Made by a program: the position numbers and the translations under genes. A stretch of DNA of 64,000 bases from Conoideocrella luteorostrata (lineage: Eukaryota; Ascomycota; Sordariomycetes; Hypocreales; Clavicipitaceae). Below, one piece after another: positions 23,601 through 38,052 of the stretch. The stretch's first letter is position 1, and each line of letters starts with the position of its first letter. The notes below the pieces were generated by a model, which saw nothing but the letters and a program-made list of their open reading frames with translations, was not told where the DNA came from and ran no database searches. The stretch lies in NCBI GenBank assembly GCA_032433595.1, contig JASWJB010000038.1, positions 62,001 through 126,000 on the forward strand. Direction: 5' to 3'.

Positions 23601-26600
23601 ACCTGTGCGAAGTTCTCAGGTTCCCAACGGAACCAATTCCTTGAACGACAACTTTTTGAAGACTACATCGGTCTTGTTTGATGAGAAAAGGTAAGGTTCT
23701 CCGGGTACCTGAGAAGACAGCTTACCCCCCCATGTCTCGCAACCTGTTCGTTGAGCATGCATGCATGCCAAGTAGCCACCCTGAATCAGAGCAGTGAACG
23801 TCATGCAAAGCCGAATCAGCCACGGAGCCTAATGCGTCTGATTACTCCGTACTTGCATCCAAGTTGTCACGTCGTGTATCTGAAAGTTGAGTACTTCTCG
23901 GATCGAGATCTTTGTTTTCATAGTGAAGACCAATTTCTTAATTAATGAAACCCAGATAGGAAGCCATGCAGTAGAGCGGTTGCGTCATACACATGGGAAG
24001 AATACATCTTTCCAGAGTGGCCACCATCACATTTAGCTAGCGATGGAGGTGGTGGACAAGACTTAGGCTAATTCGTTCTCCCGCCGCCGTTCGTTGTCTA
24101 ACAAATGTACCCCCTCTCGCCGGTCACAAGGAAATGCCGCGCTTGTGAAATATGGAGAAATTACTGTGCCAGAAAGTACAGTTCGTGTACTCGGTTCGGA
24201 GTACTAGTACATGGACTTTCGCCGACGTTTTCTCTCACGCCGGGAGAATAGCAATGTCAAGTCCGGTCCCCACCGGCTTCAAAAGATTTGAAGATGGGTA
24301 GAATTTGCTTTCATTATAATTTGATCAATTCAGGTGTGGTTCCATCCACAGAAACAAGACGATTCAAACACCCTGTCGGATTGTCCCGTAAACTGACCGA
24401 GGAAACAAAATGGGAGCCAACATACAATACTTGTTCATGGAAATACTCAGGCAGCCCAGCACGACTCAGACTCACCAATGCAGCGAAATGTGGTGGATAA
24501 TCGACTGATGGTAATAGCGGATTTGCTCATCTGATATTGATTTGTTGACGGAACGAACAAACAAAAAGCCGTCTTGCCGGAAGCGTTGAATCCTTGCTTT
24601 CGCAGTCGCAGTCTTGTCCATTTACGGATCGTCTGCTCCTAACCCACAGAGGGCACGCGATACAACCCAGATAAGCGTAGCCATTTCCCTCCCCACTCCC
24701 TACACCAAAACAAGAAAAACAGCAGTGAAGCTAGGTGGTGTGCAAGACCACAGGCGTGGATGGCGGGTACCTGTACGGAGTTTCCCACCCGTTCTGGCTG
24801 CTAACCTGTTTGACAGGGTTTGTGGTCAATATATATTTGATTATACTCTGCTGCCAGATTAGTTCCCAGGGCGTGGAAAGACAAGCTCGAACACTTGGAA
24901 GTTTAGAAATACAAATACTTAATAATAACAGCCAATAAATGAGGAACCACCTGGATAATATAAAACGAGCTATAAGGGCACAGGCACCCGGAGCACATAT
25001 CAGCCACCATGAGAAATGTTCTGTGGGTTCTTCGCCCTCCTGGTCCACTTGTGAGATGCAGGACGATGCGCTAAATGTCGGCCCTGGGCTTAACCAGGCC
25101 ACCACGCCTGGTTCTGGGATCATCCAATTCTCAAGGACATTGCCGAATGAATCGAGTTGCTTCGCCTTGGCTAAGATCCGGGTCTAACGTATATTTGCAA
25201 GTCAGACCTATAATGAAGTTTGGTACCTATCTCGTGGGAAATAAAACGTATGTCGTATGTACCGTTGAACACGCAAGACATCAAGTTTCAAGCTATATTA
25301 GTCCAAGTGACGGATTCTGACCTCTGACAGGGGACGGCAGAGACGATGGAAAAGGAACAAAGAAGGATTTTCGCCGTGGTCAATCTTGTCGACATTAGGC
25401 TTTTGGGGCCAGGGTCTTTTTGTGAACCGGACGCTCTAGACATAACTCGACTCTGGCCCGCGGTGTGCTGCGTGTTAATGCTGATCCTAGAAAGCTAGGC
25501 TGTTGACCTGACCATGCCATTGGGCAAACAGCTCCAAGTCACAGACGGATCTGCCGGCGCAGCCAATGAGCCTAAAGGCACGAGAAAAGCCTGAGACATT
25601 TTCGGTCAGCACTTCACTGTGAAGTTTTCTCAGTTTAAGCTAAGAACATAGAAGCTAGCAGCTGTTGGACCCTTGGCAAAGAGAATTCGCAGTGCAAGAT
25701 ACGGAGTACAGTGAATTTCATACGGATGGCCCACGATGCCAGTGGAGCTGCTTGATGGGCTCTGCTCCACGTACGTCCGAAGCGGCCCGCAGAGCGTGTC
25801 CCGGCGACCATGATTAATCTATTTCGGAAGGCCACCGTCGTAAGATGGAACGGAGTTGCATCAAGAGACCACTACTCCGTACGGAGTACACGAGGCTGGT
25901 TTCAGTAGCGGGCGGGGTCGTTCTTGTTGGCCTGTGGATAGTGGGCGATACGGTACTGGTACCAGCGCACAGAATTCGAACAACCTTGAGGTCGGCAAAG
26001 ACAAACACTAGACTTTGTCTCGCCATTCAAGAGAAATCATCCAGATCGATGAAGTCCAATCCATCACGTGCCTATGAGCAGGCAATGGTGTCCTTTGATT
26101 TCCAGAGATCCAAGCCCACGCAAGCTGGCAGGGTGGGGGGATGCTACTCGACTGGGAGCTCTTTCCTGTATTGTATGTCTGGGTCGTCTTTGCGACGATA
26201 CAGCGCCGACGCACGCCATGACGTGGGAAGGAATGATTCAAGTCGTAGCCATGTCATGGACAAAGACGCGTACGCCATGGCCACAACAGTCGCGTTGCAC
26301 AGATGACAGTTCCGGATAGCCAGCACTCCAATGAGACATATTTGTAGCACTCCGCGCAATAATATCCTCGAGCTCGGGCCGGCTGGCATTAAGAGGCGCT
26401 GCAATGCAAAACCACATGGATCGGATCCCAAGTTGAATGCTCAACCATTAGCCCTCCATCGAGGCACGGTGAGCGTCGAGGCCTCTAATTAGACTAATAC
26501 AAGGTTGCCGGCAAAGATGCAAGAAACTGCAGAGGAAGCTTCTACACTGCCACGGGGAAGCTATCCGGCTTCTTAATTCCCGCCTGCCTTCCCGGCCCTT

Positions 26601-29600
26601 TCCAGCCAGGATCGTTTGTTCTGGGCACGTTCCGTTCCATAACAATAATGTTTGGAAATGTAGGCATGTACTGGTCTGCATTAGTTCGTTTCTGCTAAAT
26701 GCGTCGCGCCGTGGTCGAATCTCTCGTGGTTCCCATGCTAACATCGAGTCGCAAGAGCCACAGTTGGCACGACCCATTTCGGCCCCTCTATCGTCTTCTA
26801 TAATAGTTGTTTGAAAGCACCAAAATGGCATTCATTCATCCATCAGTACCCTGCTCTGCAGGGAAGATATGGCACGATTACACTAGCCTTGACGTGCCCA
26901 ATAGCACCATGATCCTCTGCCTCTGGCTGCTTTGCCCTATTTGCATCCTGACGTACCGTACAAAAATGATGATGCAGCAACAGGGCCAAACCATGCTGTC
27001 GTCTCCTCGGCGGATCCCAGATCCACGAGTGCTTCTTAGCCACTGGTACACTGGCCCTACAATGCACCGAGTAATAGCTGTTTTTGCTGTACAATGGGTT
27101 TCCCCCCCATCTCTCTCTCTCTTCTTTTCTTCTTCTTTTTTTCCCCCTTGTATTTGCAACCTTGTTCTTCATCTCCGCTCATTATGGTCTGAGATGCATT
27201 GCTCATGGTCGATGCCCAGAGATACCCCATTTTAATGTGAATTCCTCCGGTAACACCATGCAAGCATGGGGAGATTGTACGACGACTGGACTATTTACCT
27301 GAGCCGATTGGAAAGAAGCTCAGCCCCATGCCAGGTCTGTCAACACCGACGAGTTGCAGTCGACAATCAGTTGGCAGATCGGTGGGTGTCCGTCTTCTTG
27401 CGCACCTGGCTTTTCAATCCAGGTAGCATGGGGCCCCATGCCGCAATGCATGTACTGAGGCGTACACGCCAGTATCTGAGCATGCGTTGTACCAGAGTGG
27501 AGGCTGCTGGCAGAGGGAAGGGGGTATGGCATGGAGTACCTGCATGCATGGGCTCGACATACATCTGGCGATTTTCTTTGGGCTGATTGGAAGCTTGTAC
27601 ATTATTTCCTCCTTCAAGGAGTGAGCACATACAGAGCCATTGGCCGGTATCCCGTATCTCCTCCCCCTTCACTCTTCTGTGTGATTGCCCGTGCTGCACT
27701 AGACTTGCTGGTTGTTCAGTCATGAGGGATTCTAGCACGTTTATTACTTAGACAGCTAGTGTCAAGCTATCAACAATAGCATCTCTGATTGGGGGCCCAC
27801 ACCAGATCAAGGTGGTCCCTTCGCAAAAGGACACCCGCCGGTTCCAGCCGCTGGCTGTGATTGTATGGCGATACATGTCTTCCTCACCTGAAGAATGCCA
27901 CCACTAACTATGTGCTAGTTGGAGTAGTTGGAGAAAAATATGGGGAACATTGTGGCAGTAACGCCCACGTCTTCGCAAGTCTACTCCGTACAATACAATA
28001 ATACGTGGGCGTCTGGAAGCGCAAGCTCGACGGCGCACGAGCAGCCACTCAATGTTTTGTTGACGAAGGCGGCGTCAAGCCAAACAGGAGCGTGGAGACG
28101 GCTTTGTGGGTTACAAGGACCAGGTGGTCACTATTCTCAGCCGTCACTAATGATACGAGTGACTCTCGGCGCCTGCCATTCTCAACTACAGTCGGCGCTC
28201 CAAGTGATGATGATCCAGAGCGGATGGGAGACCTCATTCGCGGGTATGAATCACCGAGCCGCCAAACGGTAGATGAATCGCCCTGGAGAAGAGCCGACGG
28301 CGACGAATAGTTACACCGTTCGGGGTTCCAATTTAAACCTTGGTCCGCTTGTCGAGTACGCAACTGGACAAAAGGTTTTTTATTTGGTCGGCCCGTGGTT
28401 GACTACTATTGGGCTGATACCATCAATGGGTTCTCGAGTCACGTCCTGCGCCTCTTTGCATTCTATACTCTCTCTGCTTGGTCTGCTTGGAGAGTAGAAG
28501 ACCGGAGGGGGAGCATCCGTCAGGACATCGTTGCAGCGAGACGAGCATAGGACAGGTCCGAGAAAGATGGCCATACAATATTAGAGGAGTCGAGTCTTTT
28601 GGTCCCAGCCATCGTCCACTGGGCCCATGTTGTACCGGATTGTGAAAGGCACCCCCCCTCCTCTAACCGCACGATACCTCCATCCCGTCTCCACTCGACT
28701 TATGAGCCAATGCATGCCCATCCACATCCTGGTTCTCATGTCTTGCCCCATTGTCTCGACACGATGGACCACCAAGCTTTTTGCGCCGTGCTAGTTATGA
28801 CTTGCAGTGTGTGGATTTCGTTGTATTACGGAGCTATCGCCCTCTTTGTTCATGAATATTTGTGCACATGCATTTGCCTTGTCTTCGACCCTCTCGTTCT
28901 CCGTGTTCATGCATGACATGGTGGGAATCGTAGGCGCACCTCGCACGGCAGCATCCTGGTAGTCTTTTGTGGATGTCTGATTTTGGCTCGTTTCTTTGTG
29001 GTTTGTATGCATTATATCTAAGACCCTGTTCCCTCAGAAGCCATTGGGGAAAAAAAATCGCCCGTCTCTTCAGAGCTGGGTTTCTCTTCGGTCTTTTACT
29101 AAATGTCATCAAGGCGAACCTCAGGCCGGGTTTTCTAAGTCTTTCGTTTTTATATATATATGTGTTTATTTTTGTTTTCTTTGCTGTGCATCCTCTGCCA
29201 CATATGCAATATTCTCTCGCCGCCTCATCACTTCATACACACAGCTTGGTAGAGTGGACGCACGCTTTTCGTGCTCGAGTTGCTTTTGGTTGCCGCGTGA
29301 GATCCGGTTCTGCTACGATTTTTTTTTTTTAATACATCAGTTCATTGGCGACAATACACTTGTTCTTCCCCGATCCATATATATAAATCGAGTGAGCAAG
29401 GACGGCTAAGCTCGTTGCAATATATCGGTTGAAGTTTTGGATTGCCAAAGACGTCGCGCGATTTCCATTGCTCTTGCCTAGTGAACCTCGCTTGAGCTCG
29501 CTTGTGTGCACAAAGAGCCTGGCTCGCGAGCAGCCCAAGAAAAAAAAAAGGGCCTAGACTTGTGTGAATCACCATTCCCGGGTCTCATGAGCTTTTTTTG

Positions 29601-29762
29601 GTCTCTTTACTTCCACACAATAGGCCGTCGTCTTTTTGTATTCTACAGCTCTAACTTGCATTTGCATGTTGAACTCTACCAAATACGCATCCGACCTGCC
29701 CTTTCTCACCCACCCATTGAAAACACCATCTGTTCTGAAAAAGTGAACTTTCCAAGTTAATC
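20697..29762. other. 9-kb gene-poor region
   Basis: No gene could be supported. Seen: an A-rich run near 20798-20822 just upstream of the hydratase gene; dispersed 9-mers at 23843, 25700, 25873, 25880 and 27982, two of them forming a perfect 16-base palindrome at 25873-25888; an ATGC-type alternating run near 23757-23766; CT-rich tracts at 27107-27150 and 29130-29170. The last 800 bases or so are pyrimidine-rich and probably contain the promoter and leader of the glycosyltransferase gene. Confidence 0.4.
25873..25888. repeat. Perfect 16-base palindrome made of two head-to-head 9-mers
   Basis: TACTCCGTACGGAGTA is its own reverse complement and consists of TACTCCGTA and TACGGAGTA sharing their central TA. 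A near copy, with the last base changed, lies at 51919-51934. See the finding on the dispersed 9-mer. Confidence 0.9.
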
Positions 29763-31515
29763 ATGGATATAGTGGTGTCGAAGCTGACAGCTCTCGTGTT
29801 CTATACGATTGAGCACCTTGGTACTTCCTTTGACTTTTGGTATTCCACAAATTTCTGGGCTTGGGTTTTTTGGGGTTTCTGGTAAGTGTCACATTACATC
29901 CCAAACAACCGAAAAACTTGTATCTAATATGTAGTTCTTCTCTCTGTCAGGGTCCATAGATACCTTAGACTTCTTGTCCACTGTATTAGCCACTGGACGT
30001 ACAGGTCGAAACCAATTCCGGCCAAGCCACGCTTTACGCATCACGACGTGACGGTTGTGATTCCAACCATTCACAATGTTTTTGAAGACCTTAGACCCTC
30101 TCTTCTGAGCATTCTTGCGTGCCAGCCTGCGGAGCTCATTCTGGTCACAACACACGACAAAAGAAAACCGTTGGAACGCTTGGCAGTGTCGTTGGCCTCT
30201 AACGTAAAGGTGCTCGACACTCATATCGCGAACAAGAGGCTCCAGGTATGCGAGGCATTGCCTAACGTCAAAACTTCAATCACTATCATGGCTGATGATG
30301 ACGTGACTTGGCCTTCAACCTTGATCCCTTGGATTCTCGCCCCATTTGAAGACCCCAAAATTGGTGGTGTTGGAACCTGCCAGAGAGTAAGACGAGAGTG
30401 GACTGGTCCATGGACAACCCGCATTTGGAATTGGCTTGGTGCCGCCTACATTGAACGCCGCAATTTCGAAATATCTGCTACGCACAATATTGATGGAGGC
30501 ACTTCTTGTATGTCTGGCAGAACTGGAGCGTATCTCACAGAGATTCTCTCCAGCCACGACTTTCTCCATGGGTTTAAGAACGAGAAATGGCGAAACTGGA
30601 TTCTGAATGCAGACGATGATAACTTTGTTACCCGTTGGCTAGTCAGTCATCAGTGGAAGACTTGGGTTCAGTACAACTCCGAGTGCGAATTGGAAACCAC
30701 TCTTGAGAACGGCCACAAGTTTCTCTATCAATGCTCTCGCTGGGCTCGCAGTAATTGGAGAAGCAACTGGACTAGCCTGGTAACAGAGAGACATGTGTGG
30801 AAGTAAGTTTTCAAGAAGAACGAGGCCATGGCCAATCACGACTACCAGGTGTTCTAACCAAAATTTCGCTTGCTTTATAGGCAGCAGCTGTGGTGCACAT
30901 ATGCACTTCATATTGCCACTTTTACCTCACTAGCTTTCGCCGTGGACCCGCTCCTTCTCGCATCCTGTTGGTGGGCTACAGACGGATGGGATTTGCAGCA
31001 CCGACGATATGCCTTTTGGGCCCAGTTCATTTTCATGTTCGCCTTTACCAAGGTAGTCAAGTTGGTGGGGTTGTTCAAACGCAACCCCACTGATATTGTC
31101 TACTTGCCAGTATCCATCGTATTTGGCTATTTTCATGGCCTGGTCAAGCTCTATGCCCTCGCCACTCTCCACATGGTATGTCGATATGTTACAAACACCA
31201 CCCTTTAATCCAGCGATACTAATATGCCTATTCAAGACATCATGGGGTAGCCGAGCTGATGGCGACACGAATGACGAACAAAGATTGGCTCCCGTGCCTC
31301 CGCCGTCTTTTGTTATGAAGGTGCCTCATGAAAATACGGCTCTTATCCGCTACAACGTCCGTCACAAGGGACGACAGACGCCGATCGGATCAAGAGATGA
31401 TTGGGGCCGGGTAAAGCGAGTACACACTTCCTACGACTCCGGCACTTCATACATGCCGGTGTCCCACAAGATGGCACTTTTTTCGGATGTCGCTGGCGAT
31501 TCGAGCCTGATTTGA
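29763..31515 (+). CDS. Family 2 glycosyltransferase, polysaccharide synthase Cps1-like
   Basis: Membrane glycosyltransferase that processively polymerises sugars from nucleotide sugars, related to hyaluronan/chitin/cellulose synthases. Four exons (29763-29881, 29951-30802, 30881-31175, 31237-31515), all with GT donors and AG acceptors, join to 514 residues. One or two membrane helices lie near residues 9-50. The GT-A domain carries VVIPTIHN (75-82), the metal-binding MADDDVTW (153-160), GRTGAYLTEI (229-238) with NADDDNFVTRW (259-269) as catalytic base region, and the QxxRW signature of processive enzymes as QCSRW at 300-304. Three or four further helices follow (about 328-425), then a hydrophilic cytosolic tail. 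A long pyrimidine-rich leader precedes it. The exact polymer is unknown; capsule or extracellular glucan/hyaluronan-like product is inference only. Confidence 0.9.
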
Positions 31516-34500
31516 CTACGAAACGGCTATTTCTCCCCATCCTAGTGTATTATGACATATGCCCCTTGTACTTTTCCCTCGTCCTGACTTTGTCATGAGC
31601 CAATTTGCAGTTTGTTGCCGTTGAGGACAAAGGTTTGACAGAACTCTGCCTCCTGCAATCTATTTGGCGTTTTGTTTTATCATATAAATGGGGGGACAAT
31701 CGGTTCTCTCTATCATATTGTCTTCCATATGCATTTTGGCATGATCAATGCGTTTGTCTTGCCCGGTCTTTTTTTTTTTTTCACTTGGCCATGAAGCCAG
31801 GATCAAAGATTCGTTTTTAGAAAGGTTTGGAACGGAAAAGTTTCTGATTTCTCGCATATCAAGTTGCGGTTGGGCAAAACAAACCGATTCAAGGATCAGG
31901 GCGGTACTTTGCTTTCTGGTTTTTTCAATTCCGCGGACTACACCACGTTATATGGACATCGTGTTTGTAGTCACAGATGAGGGGTTTTCCTTTGGTCTAT
32001 AATCAGTGAATAATGGGGCGAGAATGGGGCGAGAATGGCAAGATAGTCCGAAGTGTAACTAGACACCGCTTCATCGCTGAAGGTAGCAGCTAATGCTGGG
32101 AGGTAATTAATTGTCTATCAAGACCAGGACTTTCACTGCTATCTAAATTTGCCAAGAAATTGTAGCGGCGTGAGATGTGAGAACAACGTTTTGATGTCAA
32201 TGAGATAGGTGAACGAGTCCAATGGTCCGGTACCCGCTCTGTGCTTCGAAGGCAACCAAGCTTTCAGCCATGTACAATGACTTCAGCCTGTAATTTCGTT
32301 AAGGGATTCGCTAGAAACGCTGGCATGGAGCACCTGCATTGCCTGCTGCCTACCTACCGAGCTAGGCAAGTATGATGGGTCAGTCTCCATTTGTTGACAA
32401 CCGATCCGTGGTAAGACGGTCCTGGCCTGGCGCGTGGGGGTGCCGTCATCAACATCGATCATCGATTCCGGTCGCTCCCAGCGGACATGCTTTACTGAAG
32501 TTCGAAGTCACAGTCATTGGGTGCGATACAAAGGCATTTCGATTCATCGGCAGATCCGAACTGGTCTCAGCATGGTCAGCTAATGCTTACCCCAATAAGC
32601 CCGCCACTCAGCTTGTGCTAGCAGGCAAGTGGCTGCTGTACTAGCATGAAGTCGCCAACTCGCACGCCGAACATTAATGTAGTAAATTTGAGGCAGAAAA
32701 CACACGATTCGGTACCAGGATACCTAGCTCGCCATCGGCCCCACCATCAGGCGGCGAAGTGGTGACAACAGTGGCAGCGTTCGTGGGGCCTTAGCCAAGG
32801 TTTGAGCTAATGCACGTATGTCGAGACATTTGCTTGGCTCCGAGGCGGCACCACCACCACATGTTTGTCTGACACATCCATCCGTAGGACGAACCGATGC
32901 ATGTTGCAGGTCGTTTATTGAGAACCCTGTTGCCCCGACAGAGCGATAGTGGTGGCTTGCAATCTGGTTAGCATCATGTTCTACCATGTGCAGAGATAAC
33001 CTACGTGTCGAGTGAGATATCTGCACTGGTGGTGAACGCCTGCATCAAATTGTAAACTACATAGGCATTGCAAAAGGGCTTAACGAGACACAAAGCGTTC
33101 GTGCTCTGTCTATTTCCGCCAGGGCTTGTGCATTGTGTCCAGTACGTTCCCTTCGAACGTGCAGGACAATAGACGCTGGTCCGATGCTCAAGTTCCAAGA
33201 AAGAAACCGACGATCAAGAGGGCGAACAGTCCTGGGCTGGAAGGAGAGCTAGCGACTAGGGGGAAATGCTGAGCGCAGCAGGAATGGGAACATTGCATTA
33301 GGAGTCAGGTTCGTGCCCTTGGGCGATATACAATGATTTCGACGTAATAGTCAAGTACTTACTAGATGGAAACGCAGATGGTCGCCGACAATGACGAGCT
33401 TATCGAAAGTATACGATGAATAGCATTGTATTTATTGTATACATAGGTAACTTGTAGGTACTCGAGAAGAAGTGGACTGTGGGATTTGGAGATTGTGGAT
33501 TGTATGGGGGATGGGCAATGGAGAATGGAGACATGCTGGTGCAATGCTCTGTTCCTAGTACTCCGTAACCACTAGCACACCAATTGTGCTATGCTAGCTT
33601 GCTGATGCACACGCCCCTCCTTCATGCCAACCCAGGGCCCCCTTGTCACCTTCCTCACCTCGACCCTCCTGGCAATCACCGCATGTACATGTATTGGGGT
33701 ATCCCTTCAATGTTTGAATCTCAACACACACCACTTACTAAACGAAGTGGCCTGGGATAATTAACCATACAGCCTATTGGGCGAATCATCGATTGGCGTC
33801 CACTTGTATGGAAACGGACCGCTCGTAAGTTATGTTGCCCGTTGTATTCAACGTTAGAGCAGCATCTCGTTCGGCTAATGCTAAAACCGGCAACAACCGC
33901 AACGCCTCTTTAACCGTGACGGCTAGCCACAGCATGAGACGGTCACTTGATCTCGAGCACAGGCAATTTCTTGTCGAAGGTTCGAGATGACGTCTGCAGT
34001 CACAGCGGCTGTCTGCCAACTACTCGACATACAGACTCTCGATGTTGCCGAGCATACAATATGACTTGCAATATGGAGCAGAACATCCTCGTCCATTCCA
34101 AAACGGGCCATCCCTAGTTCATTGCGGTTGGAGAAGCATCCACTATCTGTGCGTTTGCTGGCCAAATCGCGGACGTCCGTGTGTTCCGATGGGAGAAGCG
34201 ATGCGCTGCTGCGTTTTGCCAGGGGTTGCCCATGAATAGAAGCTGGGTTGAGTGGGTAAGCACCGTACTATATGTACTACGCAGAGAGATCACATGCATA
34301 ATGTATAATAGGCTCAATCGCGAACAGCAGTGTTGCAAACGTCGAGGCAACCAGACCCTCTTCCGGAGCCGGCCTTGCTCGGCAAACTGCTTGTCTGTCG
34401 AACAGGCAAGTACATTATCTAAGGCGACACACGCGCATTGCCGGTAATGTTGTGTCAGTCCGCACCAGAAGATGAGTTTGCACAGACAGAGATACTGCGG

Positions 34501-37500
34501 GCATGTATTATAGCCAATAGCATGTCTTGGGAGTAACAGCCCAGGCGGTTCATCGACCAAACCGAGATGTACGAAGTTCTCTCTCTACTGGCAAAAGATG
34601 CTCATGACGGTTAAGGGTTCACGTCATCTCACTAGCGTCAATCGTGATCCTATCGTGGCTGTTGGGATGCTCGGGACGAAGCGAGCAAAAGCAAGTTTTG
34701 TGTGCTGCTCTCCCTGTCTGTATTCGGTGGACTCTGGTAGAAGAGGGCCCGCATGCCTAGCCACCAGGGGTCTGCAAGGTGGTTGGACTGCAGGCAAAAC
34801 AACCGGTCGCCGGGACAATTATTGCATCTTTTTGTTCCTCTTGCAAGTCGTCCACTTCCCTCAGCCTCTTTTGCAGACTCAGTTGGTGGCTGTTTCTTGC
34901 CAATGTTGGTGTGGGGAATCCCCTGTCGCTCCCTTGGCGCCCGTTACACACGTACATACATACATACGCTGACTGTCCAACCGCCGGTTGTTACTAGACG
35001 AGATTACGACATTTTTGCCTCCCAACACCCTCCCTGCTGTATTCCTTTGTGCAGTACGTGCTCTACTTTACTTACCCACCTAACATACCTATCCAAGCAT
35101 AGTACCCAGGGGGTTAGGTGCTGTAAATGGTACTCCGTGCTGCCAACTCTCACGGAAGCGTTGTTAAGAGCTATCTTTCCGGCACCAGTAACTTGGGTGG
35201 GGATCATCCATGTGTTCTTACTCTTCGGCTCTGCGGTACTGCCTTTGCGAGGTACGAATCTGGCACAATCGGGTTGAAATTTTGTGGGACAGATGTATTG
35301 TCGATCACATTCTCTTCCAATTTCTAGAAGGGCAGAGTTTCTGCGGCGCAGAAGTCGCTTACGATGTGAGTGGGAAGACCAGGTCTCTCGAACTCTCTTG
35401 CGGGGTGACTGAGACATTGGTGATGCAACTCAATTTTTCTTGAAAAACGTGGCCGGACGCGGCATGGTTCGATAGACGAATTCGACCAACCACAAGCCAC
35501 CGATTATGTTTGACAGTTTGCGGGCCACTGTATGCTTCAGAGGACTAACTATAATGGCCATTGCATAACTGCAGTGCATATCTGCTGCATCTGGAGCTTA
35601 CCCCGAGGGCAAGTTCAGCCACCCCGTTTATTATTGGCGATGAGGTTATGTATTAGCAGTGGTCTGGTCATGTAGCCGGCGAGAATGAAAAGGTGAGTTT
35701 CTATCTAGGTTAACCGAGGGGCTTCTTGGCGGAATAGTACAACTCAATTATTATCAGGTGTTGGCTCGCAATATTAGACCGACGCCCCTCCAAAGCCCAC
35801 CGAAAATGCCGATGCACGATGCTCGTCCTGTTGTACACCTCGATGCTCGTCACCAGCAGCCACTATAAGGCTAGTTGGTTGCACGCGCATGTGTGGATTG
35901 ACTGTGCTCCCACAAAGCGCGACTACGGTAGATATCTTGGTGAGCGAATTAGAAGCTATAGGTGCCGCGCCGGCATCTAGACGCTTGGTACGTCAGTATC
36001 GGACCGCACGTACAAACAATGCCAGTTTATTCAAGGGCTGCTCGGTACTTGACTATCATAATCAACGCTCACGTCAGGCGAGAAAAGAAATGCGCCAAAG
36101 TGCTCAACCAGGCCAATTGGATTCATTCCAGACTTGAGTCCTTGTCCAGGCCAATTAGAAATTCGACTGAACGTGTACTTGCCACACCAGGCTGAAATCC
36201 GGCTGGGCTTGTTCTGAAGATGGCAACGTTAAGAACATTGCCACACACACATGGAAGTTATGGTGTGGTCAAGCAGATGTGCAGCAATCGTGGAGCATCT
36301 GCACATATAGGCATATGTATGCGTACTCCATATATTGTGCACGTATATAAATATGTGCAGGATACTGGTGCTTGGCTGGAGTTGTATTATATGTGGACAC
36401 CCCTTGTCCAAGTCATGTCTGTACAACCAAAGGTGTGTATGTACGTACTAGTATGAAGACTTGGGGTTTTAGTATGCAAGATGGTGGAAAGCTTGTCCTT
36501 GGGGGACAGGCTCCGATGGAGGAGGGCCCAGTTTGTTGTGGGCGGCTTCAAGGCTCATCGGCAAGCTTTGACAAGGGGAATGTCATGCCTGTTTTGGTGT
36601 TGATGGGCCAAAGAAGAACAGCGATTTGGCCATGTTGACTCGTTTTACATGCCGGAGGGCGGGCCGGAGGCAATCCCAGAAGCACGAGTGAGTGAGTAAC
36701 AGCGGGCTGAGCATGCATCGAGATGCCAGCAGGTTGAATCCTGAAAATAGAATGCGGTAAGATAGGGACAAAAGGTACTAACTATTTTGATTGGAAACAA
36801 AAATAATAATAGTAATAATACAAAAGACCGACTATTTCTCCGGTTGACGAAGTTAAGGGGGTACGATGAGTACATCTCGAACATGCGTGACGCCGTACAC
36901 ATGTAAATCCCTGGAGCATTTTTGACTGTGGGGAAAACAAACCAGTCAAATTTTGGCGACTGGTCATATTTCTCAGGTGAGCGACTACGAGCTGCTGCAT
37001 GGAAGATTTGGCATGCGAGCTCCCAGTCCATATAATTGAAATACAATAAAAGTGGCGTGAACATTAGGGTTACTATTGTTTCGGTACGGAGACTATACGG
37101 AGTCCTTAACTTAGTAGTTATGCAGCAAGGACTCCATTCTATAGTGTCGATAGAGCATAGCGAGTTGAAAGTACTCCGCAGTCCGGTATTCGTACGTACT
37201 AAAAGAGGAGAGCCGCGATTGAGGCTATGTCGTGAAAGTTCTTATGTGACCATGAGCGATTCAGCAATGTGGGCCGCTTTGTTCATGAATCGACTTTTGG
37301 CGTAACCGAGATGGAGGTGAGCGGTGAGTATCTTATCGTGGTCACCTCACCTCAAGCGATGTAGCATTCATTCATCCTCAAGTGCCCTCTCTCTCCACGT
37401 CTGGTCTATCAAACACATTCGAATGGACAGCCCGCGAAACTAAGCATGAGCGACCCGCCCTGGAGGAACCGAGTGTGCTGGAAACCGTGCCCGACAAGCC

Positions 37501-38052
37501 ACAGGCAGCGAAACACGCGGTTCCTCGAGACTCGGTGAATTCGAGACGCTATTTTTTTTTTTCTTTTTTCTTCTAATTTTTCAATTTTTTAATATATATA
37601 TTTTTTAAATGTTTTTCAACCCTCGATGGTAGTTGATGGTTTCGTAAAAACGACGAGCATCGTACAACGTCAGTCTGTGGAACAGAAACTGCTCAAGTTC
37701 TCCGATTGTTGCGCCACAAAGAAAACACTTTGTCACGTTGGCAGCCCCGCACCAGCTGATTCGTCCAGCTCAGCAGCAAGGCTGAGAGATCCAGAGCGAA
37801 AAAGGGGGGGCAGCAAATCGCAAGGCAATGAATGGCAAGGCGAGGCGAGCGCGACTAAACATCGTGTCTTTTTCGGTCTGCTGTTAAAGGTGTTTGTTTG
37901 TCCCTTTGCGCACTCGACGTGTCCTCCACTCACCACCAAAACAGTCCAATCGCCGATATCAGTAACACGCCTTCTTTCTCTCCTTTTCTTAATCTTCTGG
38001 TTCAATTCCTTTCGCTGTAGGGGACGGACATGAGTCTGCGACGCCCATCATA
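31516..38052. other. 6.5-kb gene-poor region
   Basis: No gene could be supported. Seen: one dispersed 9-mer at 33559 with near copies at 35128, 37084 and 37095; an imperfect inverted repeat TGCACGTATATAAATATGTGCA at about 36337-36358; T-rich and AT-rich tracts at 37551-37613. The right end contains the GWT1 promoter. Confidence 0.4.
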
